From: Macrococcoides equi
GTDB lineage: Bacteria; Bacillota; Bacilli; Staphylococcales; Staphylococcaceae
DNA length: 64,000 nucleotides
Direction: 5' to 3' (one strand)
Assembly (NCBI RefSeq): GCF_047425865.1
Contig: NZ_CP179735.1
Part shown: positions 50,260-59,842 of the stretch, piece after piece
Position numbering within the stretch: position 1 is the first letter of the stretch
How the letters are laid out: every line of letters begins with the position of its first letter
The notes under the pieces: model-generated
What the model saw: only the letters and a program-made list of their open reading frames with translations
Database searches by the model: none
What the model was told of the DNA's origin: nothing
Made by a program: the position numbers and the translations under genes

Positions 50260-50261
50260 AA

Positions 50262-50278
50262 AGTCAAAGAAGGTCAAA
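50262..50278 (+). promoter_or_regulatory. CtsR operator
   Basis: AGTCAAA (50262-50268), GAA, GGTCAAA (50272-50278) is a clear CtsR heptad direct repeat. It covers the expected transcription start, so CtsR would block the operon that encodes it. This fits heat-shock autoregulation. Confidence 0.92.
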
Positions 50279-50291
50279 GGTGGGTGATGTC

Positions 50292-50753
50292 ATGCACAAT
50301 ATGTCAGATATAATTGAACAATATTTGAAGCAATTACTAGATGAAGCACAGGATGATGTTGTTGTAATTAAACGTGCACATATTGCAGAAAAATTTGATT
50401 GCGTTCCATCACAACTCAATTATGTGATAAAGACGCGTTTTACAAATGAACATGGTTATCAAATTGAGAGTAAGCGTGGTGGTGGCGGTTATATCCGTAT
50501 CACAAAAATCGAGTCGAATAATAAAGCAGCATTTATTGAACATTTACTTGAGTTGACAGGTCAACAAATATCACAACAGAATGCAGAACGTATTATTGAT
50601 GGCCTACACCAAAATGAACTCATTAGTGAGCGTGAAAAAAAGATTATCTTATCTACCATTCATCGTGATATTTTAATGGTGGATGTACCGTATCGAGATT
50701 ATATTCGAGCAAATATATTGCGTAATGTACTCAATATCATTCATTACAGCTAA
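50292..50753 (+). CDS. ctsR: Transcriptional repressor CtsR
   Basis: Represses clp genes and is inactivated on heat or protein stress. The N-terminal winged helix contains FDCVPSQLNYVIKTRFTNEHGYQIESKRGGGGYIRI, where the Gly-rich wing serves as the heat sensor in Bacillus. The C-terminal helices form the dimer. I chose ATG 50292 (MHNMSDIIEQY, 153 residues) by match with S. aureus CtsR; an in-frame GTG at 50280 overlaps the AAAGGTGG ribosome site. Confidence 0.96.
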   Translation: MHNMSDIIEQYLKQLLDEAQDDVVVIKRAHIAEKFDCVPSQLNYVIKTRFTNEHGYQIESKRGGGGYIRITKIESNNKAAFIEHLLELTGQQISQQNAERIIDGLHQNELISEREKKIILSTIHRDILMVDVPYRDYIRANILRNVLNIIHYS

Positions 50754-50764
50754 GGAGAGATTGT

Positions 50765-51157
50765 ATGCAATATGAAGAAGAATTTTCAATGAATCAGTTG
50801 CTGAAACATTTATTAAATAGTGGCGAGTTTCAAGCATCTCATACACCGGATAAATGTCCGAATTGTGGATTGTCTTTAAGAGAGGCACTTCATATTGGGA
50901 AATTTGGTTGTCATGAATGTTATAACACTTTTAGTGACTACGTTCCACAAGTTATCGAACGTGTGCAAGCTGGTAATTTACAACATATCGGCGTTACACC
51001 GCATAAATCACAAGAAAAAATTGCTTTAAAGAAAAGAATTGAAGCACTTGAAAAAAAACTTCAATCATTAGTGGATGCTCAGGCATTTGAAGAAGCGGTG
51101 GTCGTACGTGATGAGATACGAGCATTAAAAGAAGGTAGGGATACGCATGCTGAATAA
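50765..51157 (+). CDS. mcsA: McsA, activator of the McsB arginine kinase (short form)
   Basis: McsA binds and activates McsB. This protein has 130 residues. It keeps one zinc site (C31-xx-C34, C49-xx-C52) and a C-terminal UVR-type coiled segment (about 86-125, KIALKKRIEALEKKL...EEAVVVRDEIRALKEG). The N-terminal zinc module (about 55 residues with two more CxxC pairs) found in Bacillus and S. aureus McsA is missing. ctsR ends 11 nt upstream, so no room exists for it. AGGAGA precedes the ATG. It overlaps mcsB by 11 nt. Confidence 0.9.
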   Translation: MQYEEEFSMNQLLKHLLNSGEFQASHTPDKCPNCGLSLREALHIGKFGCHECYNTFSDYVPQVIERVQAGNLQHIGVTPHKSQEKIALKKRIEALEKKLQSLVDAQAFEEAVVVRDEIRALKEGRDTHAE

Positions 51158-52157
51158 ACATCTACAGAATATATTGAGTGACTGGATGCAGTCAGCAGAT
51201 GAACCCGCAGTGATTTTGAGTTCGCGCATTCGGCTTGCACGTAATCTGGAAAACTACGTCCATCCAATGATGTTTAAAGATGATACGGCGGAGCAAGTGA
51301 TTGAAGAAGTATCAAGTGTACTAGGCAATGAATATGAACTAATCAAAATGTCTGATACGCCGATGAAAGAACGTCAGATGCTTGTAGTGAAACATTTAAT
51401 GAGTAAAGAATTAGCTCAAAAGGATTATGGGGCAGTATTTATTAATGAGGATGAATCAGAAAGTATTATGGTAAACGAAGAGGATCATATACGTGTACAA
51501 GTTTTAGGTAATGATCTATCACTCCATCATCTATATGAACGTGCACGCATCATAGATAAAAAAATTGATGAGAAATTAATGATTTCTTATGATGAGCATT
51601 ATGGATATTTAACAACGTGTCCAACAAATATTGGTACCGGGTTACGTGCAAGTGTGATGCTGCATTTACCAGGACTGTCTATTATGAAGCGTATGACACG
51701 TATTGCTCAGACAATTAACCGCTTTGGATTTACGATTCGTGGAATGTATGGTGAAGGAACGCAGGCTTTAGGACATATTTATCAAGTATCTAATCAATTA
51801 ACGCTCGGTAAAACGGAAGAGAGTATTATAGAAGATCTCACACAAGTAGTTGAACAAATTATCGAAGAAGAAATCAATATGCGTAAACGTATGAATAATT
51901 ATGACCACGTTGAGACGATAGATAGAATTTATAGAAGTCTGGGTATACTGAAATATAGCCATAAGATTTCTGTAGAAGAAGCAAGTTTAAGATTAAGTGA
52001 AGTTAAACTGGGCATTGATATGGGAATTATAAAGGATACACCATTTAGATTTAATGAGTTAATGGTTGCGATTCAAGCACCTTTTATCGATAAATTATAT
52101 ACAGAAAATAGACAAATAGATGAAAAAAGAGCACAGATGATTAGAGAGCATCTGTAA
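51147..52157 (+). CDS. mcsB: Protein-arginine kinase McsB
   Basis: Phosphorylates arginines on CtsR and on damaged proteins, marking them for ClpCP. Phosphagen-kinase fold: LSSRIRLARNLENYVHPM (ATP/Arg region), TCPTNIGTGLRASVMLHLPGL (conserved Cys) and RGMYGEGTQALGHIYQVSNQLTLG. It has 336 residues. It lies between its activator McsA and the unfoldase ClpC. Confidence 0.96.
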   Translation: MLNKHLQNILSDWMQSADEPAVILSSRIRLARNLENYVHPMMFKDDTAEQVIEEVSSVLGNEYELIKMSDTPMKERQMLVVKHLMSKELAQKDYGAVFINEDESESIMVNEEDHIRVQVLGNDLSLHHLYERARIIDKKIDEKLMISYDEHYGYLTTCPTNIGTGLRASVMLHLPGLSIMKRMTRIAQTINRFGFTIRGMYGEGTQALGHIYQVSNQLTLGKTEESIIEDLTQVVEQIIEEEINMRKRMNNYDHVETIDRIYRSLGILKYSHKISVEEASLRLSEVKLGIDMGIIKDTPFRFNELMVAIQAPFIDKLYTENRQIDEKRAQMIREHL

Positions 52158-52169
52158 GGAGGAAAAAAT

Positions 52170-54593
52170 ATGTTTGGGAGATTAACAGAAAGAGCGCAAC
52201 GTGTATTAGCACATGCTCAAGAAGAAGCAATTCGCTTAAACCATAATAATATCGGCACAGAGCATTTATTGTTAGGACTAGTTAAAGAACCGGATGGTAT
52301 TGCTGCAAAAGTACTTGCTGCATATAACATCACTGAAGATAAAGTTGTACAGGAAGTTGAACAATTGATTGGTCACGGGACAGATATGGGCGGTACAATT
52401 CAATATACGCCGCGTGCAAAAAAAGTAATCGAATTATCATTAGATGAAGCGCGTAAACTTAATCACAATTTTGTAGGTACAGAACACATTCTCTTAGGCC
52501 TAATTCGTGAAAATGAAGGTGTAGCAGCACGCGTATTAGCAAACCTGGATTTAAATATCACAAAGGCACGCTCTCAAGTCGTGAAATTGTTAGGTAGTCC
52601 TGAAATGGATTCAAAAGGTGCTGGAGAAACTAAATCACAAGAGACACCGACGCTGGATGGATTAGCACGTGATCTTACAGTCATCGCAAAAGATGGTACA
52701 TTAGATCCGGTTATCGGGCGTGCTGATGAAGTAACACGTATTATTGAAGTGTTAAGCCGTCGTACTAAAAATAACCCGGTACTTATCGGTGAGCCTGGTG
52801 TAGGTAAAACAGCAATCGTTGAAGGTCTGGCACAAGCAATTGTAAATAATGAAGTTCCTGAAACTTTAAAAGGAAAGCGTGTCATGAGTCTTGACATGGG
52901 AACTGTTGTCGCAGGTACTAAATACCGCGGTGAATTTGAGGAACGCCTGAAAAAAGTAATGGATGAGATTCATGCTGCTGGCAATATCATCTTGTTTATT
53001 GATGAATTACACACATTAATCGGTGCTGGTGGAGCAGAAGGTGCCATCGATGCATCAAATATCCTTAAGCCAGCATTAGCACGTGGAGAAATACAATGTA
53101 TTGGTGCGACTACTTTAGAAGAGTATCGTAAATATATTGAAAAAGATGCGGCACTTGAACGAAGATTCCAACCCGTTCAGGTTGATGAGCCAAATGTTGA
53201 AGATGCGATTGAAATTTTACGTGGATTAAGAGATCGATATGAGGCACATCATCGCATTAAAATTTCAGATGAAGCAATTGTTGCAGCGGTAAAAATGAGT
53301 GATCGTTACATTTCTGACCGTTTCTTACCAGATAAAGCAATCGATTTAATTGATGAAGCGAGTTCAAAGGTTCGTTTACGTAATTACACAACGCCTCCAA
53401 GTTTAAAAGAACTTGAAGTAGAACTTGAAAAAGTTAAAAACGAAAAAGATGCTGCGGTACACTCTCAGGAATTCGAGCAAGCGGCATCGTTACGTGATAA
53501 ACAAACACAACTTGAAAAGCAATTAGATGAAACGAAGAAAGAATGGCAAAAGACTCAAGGCTCTAATAATACATCAGTAACTCCGGATGATATTGCTATT
53601 GTTGTTGCTAACTGGACAGGTATTCCGTTAAATAAAATTGCGGAAACAGAATCTCAAAAATTATTAAACTTAGAAGAGATTTTACATGACCGAGTTGTAG
53701 GTCAGCATGATGCAGTCGTATCAATTTCTAAAGCCGTTCGTCGTGCGCGTGCAGGACTTAAAGATCCGAAACGTCCTATCGGTAGCTTTATTTTCTTAGG
53801 TCCAACAGGGGTCGGAAAAACTGAACTTGCAAGAGCATTAGCTGAAGCGATGTTTGGTGAAGAAGATGCAATGATTCGCGTTGATATGAGTGAATTTATG
53901 GAGAAACATAGTGTATCTCGTTTAGTAGGTTCTCCTCCGGGCTATGTAGGATTTGAAGAAGGCGGTCAGTTGACTGAGAAAGTTCGTCGTAAACCATATT
54001 CAGTGATTCTTTTCGATGAAATTGAAAAAGCACATCCAGATGTATTTAATATGTTATTACAAGTGCTGGATGATGGTCGTTTAACTGACTCTAAAGGACG
54101 TACAGTAGACTTTAGAAATACAGTTATTATTATGACAAGTAACGTTGGAGCACAAGAACTAAAAGATAATAAATTCGTAGGTTTCGGTGGTAATGACGCT
54201 GCTCAAGATTACGAAACAATTCGTAAGACGATGATGGATGAATTGAAAAAGCAATTCCGTCCAGAGTTCTTAAACCGTATTGATGATATTATCGTGTTCC
54301 ATAAATTAGAGAAAGAACAACTAAAAGAAATCGTTACTTTCATGGTGAACGGTTTAACGAAACGTTTGAAAGAACAAGATATCTTCATTACATTAACTGA
54401 TGCTGCGAAAGAAAAAGTAGCAGAAGATGGATATGATCCAGAGTACGGTGCTCGTCCGTTGACGCGTTCTATCCAGAAAAATATTGAAGATAAACTTTCA
54501 GAAGAATTGTTAAAAGGTGAAGCACTTGCTGGACACGAAGTAACGATAGATTATAAAGATGGCGAATTTGTAATTACGAAAAAGAAAAAATAA
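52170..54593 (+). CDS. clpC: ATP-dependent Clp protease ATP-binding subunit ClpC
   Basis: An AAA+ unfoldase that feeds proteins, including those marked with phosphoarginine, to ClpP. It has two Clp N repeats (1-~145), the first AAA domain with GEPGVGKT (207-214), a UVR/coiled middle domain (about 415-455, the McsB/MecA adaptor site) and the second AAA domain with GPTGVGKT (544-551). It has 807 residues. AAGGAGG precedes the ATG. It is the last gene of the CtsR operon; a terminator follows. Confidence 0.98.
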   Translation: MFGRLTERAQRVLAHAQEEAIRLNHNNIGTEHLLLGLVKEPDGIAAKVLAAYNITEDKVVQEVEQLIGHGTDMGGTIQYTPRAKKVIELSLDEARKLNHNFVGTEHILLGLIRENEGVAARVLANLDLNITKARSQVVKLLGSPEMDSKGAGETKSQETPTLDGLARDLTVIAKDGTLDPVIGRADEVTRIIEVLSRRTKNNPVLIGEPGVGKTAIVEGLAQAIVNNEVPETLKGKRVMSLDMGTVVAGTKYRGEFEERLKKVMDEIHAAGNIILFIDELHTLIGAGGAEGAIDASNILKPALARGEIQCIGATTLEEYRKYIEKDAALERRFQPVQVDEPNVEDAIEILRGLRDRYEAHHRIKISDEAIVAAVKMSDRYISDRFLPDKAIDLIDEASSKVRLRNYTTPPSLKELEVELEKVKNEKDAAVHSQEFEQAASLRDKQTQLEKQLDETKKEWQKTQGSNNTSVTPDDIAIVVANWTGIPLNKIAETESQKLLNLEEILHDRVVGQHDAVVSISKAVRRARAGLKDPKRPIGSFIFLGPTGVGKTELARALAEAMFGEEDAMIRVDMSEFMEKHSVSRLVGSPPGYVGFEEGGQLTEKVRRKPYSVILFDEIEKAHPDVFNMLLQVLDDGRLTDSKGRTVDFRNTVIIMTSNVGAQELKDNKFVGFGGNDAAQDYETIRKTMMDELKKQFRPEFLNRIDDIIVFHKLEKEQLKEIVTFMVNGLTKRLKEQDIFITLTDAAKEKVAEDGYDPEYGARPLTRSIQKNIEDKLSEELLKGEALAGHEVTIDYKDGEFVITKKKK

Positions 54594-54603
54594 TCAACTT
54601 AAA

Positions 54604-54650
54604 CTGTTGAAATGATAGTCTAGAAAGCTGTCATTTCGACAGTTTTTTTA
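54604..54650 (+). terminator. Terminator after clpC
   Basis: CTGTTGAAATGATAG and CTGTCATTTCGACAG pair over 15 positions with G-T pairs and are followed by seven T residues. Confidence 0.92.
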
Positions 54651-54745
54651 GTTGATTAAGAATATGAAGTATTATAAGGGTATAACATTGTCTAAATATG
54701 CAAAAAGATTTAAAATAAATACATATTAAAACAGGGGGAATTACG

Positions 54746-56107
54746 TTGGCTAAAGCAAAATCAACATTTGAATGTATGGCCTGTGGTTATCAATCCCCAA
54801 AATGGATGGGTAAATGTCCAAATTGTGGTGCCTGGAACCAGATGGAAGAGGTTATTGAACATAAACAAAAAGGTCCGAAGACTGCGATACATCAACAAGA
54901 TTCAAATTCTAAAGTAGAAAAATTAAAAAATATCACTAAGGAAAGTGTTCCGCGGGACCACACACAAATGGGTGAACTTAATCGAGTATTAGGAGGCGGC
55001 ATCGTTCCGGGTTCTCTTATATTAATTGGAGGAGACCCTGGTATCGGGAAATCTACATTGCTATTACAAGTGTGTGCGATGTTATCTCAGAGACATCCGG
55101 TACTATATATATCAGGTGAAGAATCAGTGAGACAGACAAAGCTAAGAGCTGATAGACTTAAAGAAGATGCTGGCGAACTTGATGTATATGCTGAAACCAA
55201 TCTGCAGATTATTCACGAGACAGTGAAGAAAATGCAACCAAGATTTCTGGTGATTGACTCCATTCAGACAATATTCCATCCGGAAGTCACAAGTGCACCA
55301 GGATCTGTATCGCAAGTACGAGAATGTACACAGGAATTAATGCGTATTGCAAAACAGATGAATATTGCCACGTTTATAGTGGGTCATGTAACGAAAGAAG
55401 GCCAAATTGCTGGTCCGCGCTTACTTGAACATATGGTAGATACCGTATTGTATTTTGAAGGAGATACACATCACAGTTATCGTATACTACGAGCTGTAAA
55501 AAACCGTTTTGGTTCGACTAACGAGATGGGTATATTTGAAATGCGTAACACAGGTTTAACGGAAGTCCTAAATCCGAGCGAGATGTTCCTCGAAGAACGC
55601 ACGAAAAATGTGGCAGGCTCAACAATTGTTGCCACAATGGAAGGCACACGACCATTGCTTGTTGAAGTACAATCACTTGTATCACCAACTTCTTTCCATA
55701 ATCCAAGACGTATGGCCACAGGTATAGACCACAACCGTTTAACACTACTTATGGCTGTGCTTGAGAAGAAGCAAGGTTATTTATTACAACAGCAGGATGC
55801 TTACGTTAAAGTGGCCGGTGGTGTGAAGTTAGATGAACCTGCAGTCGATCTAAGCATTATTATTAGTATTGCATCGAGCTATAATGATAAACCGACACGT
55901 GGAGATGATTGCTTTATTGGTGAAGTCGGATTAACAGGGGAAGTGCGTCGGGTAGCACGTATTGAACAACGTGTTCAGGAAGCGGAAAAGCTAGGTTTCA
56001 AACGAATCATTATACCGAAGAATAACATCGGAGGATGGGATTTCCCAGGTAATATTGAAGTCATCGGTGTAACGAATATTAGTGAAGCATTAAAGCTGGC
56101 ATTTTAA
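54746..56107 (+). CDS. radA: DNA repair protein RadA
   Basis: A RecA-like helicase that aids branch migration in recombination repair. N-terminal zinc finger C10-xx-C13...C24-xx-C27, Walker A GDPGIGKST (about 97-105), the RadA-specific KNRFG motif (252-256) and a C-terminal Lon-like domain (DLSIIISIASSYNDKPTRGDDCFIGEVGLTGEVRRV). It has 453 residues. It starts at TTG 54746, with AGGGGGA upstream. Confidence 0.96.
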   Translation: MAKAKSTFECMACGYQSPKWMGKCPNCGAWNQMEEVIEHKQKGPKTAIHQQDSNSKVEKLKNITKESVPRDHTQMGELNRVLGGGIVPGSLILIGGDPGIGKSTLLLQVCAMLSQRHPVLYISGEESVRQTKLRADRLKEDAGELDVYAETNLQIIHETVKKMQPRFLVIDSIQTIFHPEVTSAPGSVSQVRECTQELMRIAKQMNIATFIVGHVTKEGQIAGPRLLEHMVDTVLYFEGDTHHSYRILRAVKNRFGSTNEMGIFEMRNTGLTEVLNPSEMFLEERTKNVAGSTIVATMEGTRPLLVEVQSLVSPTSFHNPRRMATGIDHNRLTLLMAVLEKKQGYLLQQQDAYVKVAGGVKLDEPAVDLSIIISIASSYNDKPTRGDDCFIGEVGLTGEVRRVARIEQRVQEAEKLGFKRIIIPKNNIGGWDFPGNIEVIGVTNISEALKLAF

Positions 56108-56119
56108 GGAGGTGAAAGT

Positions 56120-57175
56120 ATGTTAAAGAAATTAGTAACATTAATATTTATTGTTGTTGGTGCAAGTTTGGGGATTTTTGCGATACCGGAACTTATTCGT
56201 TTATTTAACTTAAATATTCCGGAAATCTTTAAAAACCCCTATGTTGACGGAGCGATTGGGATAATTGTCTTTTTTATTTTATTTTACTGGTTAATTGATC
56301 GCGTAGTTAACCTCATTATTAAAGGTGAGAAGTCCTTACTAAACATTAACTTTATGGAACTTATATTTGCGACACTTGGTATGATTTTAGGATTAATGAT
56401 TGCGTCGATGATTAGTTTAATTTTTAACTTTATGGGTTTTACATTGCTTAAAAATACTGTGCCTGTGATTTTAGCGGTCGTATTAGGTTATCTGGGGTTT
56501 CAGGTAGGTCTTAAAAAGCGTGATGAAATCCAAAGTTTTTTACCGGAACGTTTTCAGAGCAGTACGAATAAACGACGTATATTAGATAATACGAAGTTAC
56601 TGGATACGTCTGCAATTATTGACGGCAGAATTTTATCGATTGTTGAATGTGGATTCTTAGATGGAACGATTATCGTACCACAAGGTGTATTAGACGAATT
56701 ACAGCTCATCGCAGATTCTACTGACGGTATGAAACGAGATAAAGGACAGCGTGGATTAGATATACTAAGTCAGTTACAAAACACAGGACATCCTATAAAA
56801 ATAGTTCCGGGACATAAAAATATTAAGGAAGTCGATCAACTTCTAGTCACTATGGCTAAAGAGACAAAATCAAGCGTGATTACAACAGACTTCAACTTAA
56901 ATAAAGTATGTCAGGTTCAAGGCATTAAAGTGTTGAATGTTAATGATTTATCTGAGGCAATTAAACCGGTTGTTACACAAGGTGATAAATTTATGCTGAA
57001 TGTGACGAAAGCCGGAAAAGAAGAAAATCAAGGTGTCGGATATCTGGAAGATGGTACGATGGTTGTTGTTGAGAACGGCAAACATTTAATCAATAAACAA
57101 GTGAATGTTGAGGTTCAATCAGTGCTTCAAACTTCATCAGGCAGAATTATTTTCACAAAGAAAGTGAATGACTAA
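56120..57175 (+). CDS. PIN/TRAM-domain membrane protein (YacL)
   Basis: Four predicted membrane helices in residues 1-~135 are followed by a PIN domain (LDTSAIIDGRILSIVECGFLDGTIIVPQGVLDELQLIAD with acidic residues, and TTDFNLNKV) and a C-terminal TRAM-like region (GKEENQGVGYLEDGTMVVVENG). This architecture suggests a membrane-bound RNase; its substrate is unknown. It has 351 residues. The radA-yacL-ispD order is as in Bacillus. AAGGAGGTG precedes the start; the end overlaps ispD by 8 nt. Confidence 0.9.
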   Translation: MLKKLVTLIFIVVGASLGIFAIPELIRLFNLNIPEIFKNPYVDGAIGIIVFFILFYWLIDRVVNLIIKGEKSLLNINFMELIFATLGMILGLMIASMISLIFNFMGFTLLKNTVPVILAVVLGYLGFQVGLKKRDEIQSFLPERFQSSTNKRRILDNTKLLDTSAIIDGRILSIVECGFLDGTIIVPQGVLDELQLIADSTDGMKRDKGQRGLDILSQLQNTGHPIKIVPGHKNIKEVDQLLVTMAKETKSSVITTDFNLNKVCQVQGIKVLNVNDLSEAIKPVVTQGDKFMLNVTKAGKEENQGVGYLEDGTMVVVENGKHLINKQVNVEVQSVLQTSSGRIIFTKKVND

Positions 57176-57848
57176 TATGTATGACGTAATTATTCCGGCT
57201 GCAGGCATGGGGAAACGTATGCAGGCAGAAAAGAACAAAATATTACTGATGCTCAATGACAAATCGATACTTGAGCATACCGTAGAAGTATTTCAAAATG
57301 ATGCAAATTGTCGTGCGATTCATTTAGCCGCACAAAAAGATGAAATTGAAATGATGCAATCAATGCTACAAGCATACGATAAAATTGGTAACATCACTGA
57401 AGGCGGTAGTGAACGACAATACAGTATTGAAAACGTATTAAAAGCTATTGAGCCGTGTGAGTATGTATTTGTGCATGATGCGGCACGACCGTTTGTTACC
57501 CAGGAGACTTTGAATAAACTACATGAATCAGTACAACAACATCAAAGTGTAATCGCTGCTGTGAAAGTGAAAGATACCATTAAGCGTGTACAAGATAAAA
57601 AGGTCTCTGAAACATTAAAGCGTGATGAGTTATGGCAAGTTCAAACGCCTCAAGCATTTGATTATCAGCTATTACTTGATGCATACAATAAAGCGGACAA
57701 AGAAAAGTTCTTTGGTACGGACGATGCATCACTTGTAGAACGTATCTCAGAGGTACATATCGTAGAAAGTGATTACGACAATATTAAGCTTACAACACCA
57801 GAAGACATGTTCTTTGCTGAAGCTATACTGAAGAAAAGAGGGTTATGA
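57168..57848 (+). CDS. ispD: 2-C-methyl-D-erythritol 4-phosphate cytidylyltransferase
   Basis: Third step of the methylerythritol (MEP) isoprenoid pathway: MEP + CTP to CDP-ME. Nucleotidyltransferase motif VIIPAAGMGKRMQAEKNKILL, then VFVHDAARPFV and ELWQVQTPQAF. It has 226 residues. ATG 57168 lies inside the end of yacL; ATG 57177 (MYDVIIP) is an alternative. TarI-type enzymes are related, but the adjacency to ispF supports IspD. Confidence 0.9.
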   Translation: MTNMYDVIIPAAGMGKRMQAEKNKILLMLNDKSILEHTVEVFQNDANCRAIHLAAQKDEIEMMQSMLQAYDKIGNITEGGSERQYSIENVLKAIEPCEYVFVHDAARPFVTQETLNKLHESVQQHQSVIAAVKVKDTIKRVQDKKVSETLKRDELWQVQTPQAFDYQLLLDAYNKADKEKFFGTDDASLVERISEVHIVESDYDNIKLTTPEDMFFAEAILKKRGL

Positions 57849-58327
57849 TGAGAATTGGATATGGATATGATGTACACCAATTAGTCGAGGGTAGACCTTT
57901 AATCATCGGTGGAATTGAATTAAATCACGATAAAGGGCTACTTGGTCATAGTGATGCTGACGTATTGCTACACGCGATTACAGATGCGATTTTAGGTGCG
58001 GTATCATTAGGCGATATCGGTAAATTCTTTCCAGACGACGACCCTAAATACAAAGGAGCAGATTCACGCATTTTATTAAAAGATGCGTATCATCACGTAT
58101 TAGAGATGGGTTATGAAGTTGGCAATATCGATGCAACAATTATTGCTGAAAAGCCGAAATTCAGACCACATATTGATGCAATGCGTGAATCAATCGCGAA
58201 TGTCTTAAATACTGATGTGTTCAACGTCAATGTTAAGGCGACAACGAATGAGAAAATGGGTTACTTAGGTAGACAAGAGGGAATCCAGGCACAAGCTGTG
58301 GTATTATTATTAAAGAAAACAATTTAA
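57845..58327 (+). CDS. ispF: 2-C-methyl-D-erythritol 2,4-cyclodiphosphate synthase
   Basis: Cyclises CDP-ME 2-phosphate (made by IspE) to MEcPP. Signatures: RIGYGYDVHQLVEGRPLIIGG (metal-binding Asp-x-His), GLLGHSDADVLLHAITDAILG, GDIGKFFPD and KATTNEKMGYLGRQEGI. It has 160 residues, or 159 from the second ATG at 57848. It overlaps ispD by 4 nt. Confidence 0.95.
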   Translation: MMRIGYGYDVHQLVEGRPLIIGGIELNHDKGLLGHSDADVLLHAITDAILGAVSLGDIGKFFPDDDPKYKGADSRILLKDAYHHVLEMGYEVGNIDATIIAEKPKFRPHIDAMRESIANVLNTDVFNVNVKATTNEKMGYLGRQEGIQAQAVVLLLKKTI

Positions 58328-58340
58328 TGGAGTGAATATA

Positions 58341-59792
58341 ATGAGTAAAGTAAGAGTAAGATATGCACCAAGTCCGACTGGTTTCTTACACATCGGTAAT
58401 GCACGTACTGCATTATTTAACTATTTATTTGCAAGACATAATGACGGAGATTTCATCATCCGTATTGAAGATACTGATACAGCACGTAACGTCGAAGGTG
58501 GCGAAGCGAGTCAGTTAAAGTTCTTAAAATGGTTAGGTATGGACTGGGATGAATCAATCGATAAAGACGGTGGCTATGGTCCTTACCGTCAATCAGAGCG
58601 TGCAGATATCTATAATCCTATTATCGAAAAGTTATTAGCTGAAGATAAAGCATACCGTTGTTACATGACTTCAGAAGAGTTAGAAGCAGAACGCGAAGCA
58701 CAACTTGCACGAGGTGAAATGCCAAGATACGGGGGTAAACATGCACATCTGACACAAGAAGAAGAAGAGGCGTTAATTGCTGAAGGTAGACAGCCATCTA
58801 TCCGTATTCGTGTACCAAAAGATAAAACATATACATTTAATGATATGGTTAAAGGTGAAGTGTCATTTGATTCTAATGGTATCGGGGATTGGGTTATCGT
58901 TAAAAAAGATGGTATTCCAACGTATAACTTTGCGGTAGCAATTGACGATCACTTCATGGAAATTACACATGTTATTCGTGGTGATGACCATATTTCAAAT
59001 ACACCGAAACAAATGATGGTATATGAAGCATTAGGATATGATGTACCAACATTCGGTCACATGACGTTAATCGTAAATGAAGAGCGTAAGAAATTATCGA
59101 AACGTGACGGATCGATTATTCAATTTATCGAGCAGTATCATGACCTAGGTTACTTACCGGAAGCATTATTTAACTTTATCGGTTTACTAGGATGGTCTCC
59201 AGAAGGAGAAGAAGAAATTTTCTCTAAAGAGCAATTTATCGAAATGTTTGATGAGAAACGTTTAAGTAAGTCGCCAGCCTTCTTTGATAAACAAAAGCTT
59301 GCATGGATTAATAACCAGTACATGAAAACAAAAGATTTAGATACTGTGTTTGAAATGACTTTACCACACATGGAAAAAGCGGGACTTATTTCAAATAATC
59401 CAACTGAAGCAGAACTTGCTTGGGCAAAATCATTAGTAAGTCTTTATCAACAGCAAATGAGTTATGCCGGTGAAATCGTTGAACTTTCTGAATTATTCTT
59501 CAAAGATGAATTAGCATTAAATGAAGAGGCAAGTGAAGTCGTGAACGGTGAACAAGTACCTGAACTTGTAAAAGCTTTAACAGCACAACTAGAAGCATTA
59601 GAGACATTCGATGCACCAAGTATTAAAGCGGCTATTAAAGCAGTTCAAAAAGAAACGGGTATTAAAGGTAAAAACTTATTTATGCCAATCCGTGTAATGG
59701 TATCTGGACAAACGCATGGTCCTGAGTTACCAAATACTATGGAATTATTAGGTAAAGAAAAAGTTATTGAACGTTTAAATGTCTATGCATAA
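58341..59792 (+). CDS. gltX: Glutamyl-tRNA synthetase
   Basis: Charges tRNA-Glu and, in Firmicutes lacking GlnRS, also tRNA-Gln for later amidation by GatCAB. Class I motifs: RYAPSPTGFLHIGNARTA, EDTD, and KLSKRDGS. It has 483 residues. I chose ATG 58341 (TGGAGTG 7 nt upstream); the longer frame begins at a GTG within that site. A T-box leader for cysES follows. Confidence 0.97.
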   Translation: MSKVRVRYAPSPTGFLHIGNARTALFNYLFARHNDGDFIIRIEDTDTARNVEGGEASQLKFLKWLGMDWDESIDKDGGYGPYRQSERADIYNPIIEKLLAEDKAYRCYMTSEELEAEREAQLARGEMPRYGGKHAHLTQEEEEALIAEGRQPSIRIRVPKDKTYTFNDMVKGEVSFDSNGIGDWVIVKKDGIPTYNFAVAIDDHFMEITHVIRGDDHISNTPKQMMVYEALGYDVPTFGHMTLIVNEERKKLSKRDGSIIQFIEQYHDLGYLPEALFNFIGLLGWSPEGEEEIFSKEQFIEMFDEKRLSKSPAFFDKQKLAWINNQYMKTKDLDTVFEMTLPHMEKAGLISNNPTEAELAWAKSLVSLYQQQMSYAGEIVELSELFFKDELALNEEASEVVNGEQVPELVKALTAQLEALETFDAPSIKAAIKAVQKETGIKGKNLFMPIRVMVSGQTHGPELPNTMELLGKEKVIERLNVYA

Positions 59793-59808
59793 TTCTGAAA
59801 TAAAATAG

Positions 59809-59836
59809 TTGAATTTTAATATGAATGAATTATAAT
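59809..59836 (+). promoter_or_regulatory. Promoter of the cysES leader
   Basis: TTGAAT (59809-59814), 16-bp spacer, TATAAT (59831-59836). Transcription should start near 59843. Confidence 0.75.
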
Positions 59837-59842
59837 CGACTT

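Noticed and set aside
57168..57848. TarI (ribitol-5-phosphate cytidylyltransferase) instead of IspD
   Set aside because: The families are alike, but the gene overlaps ispF and sits in the Bacillus ispDF position, with no tarJ or teichoic acid gene beside it.
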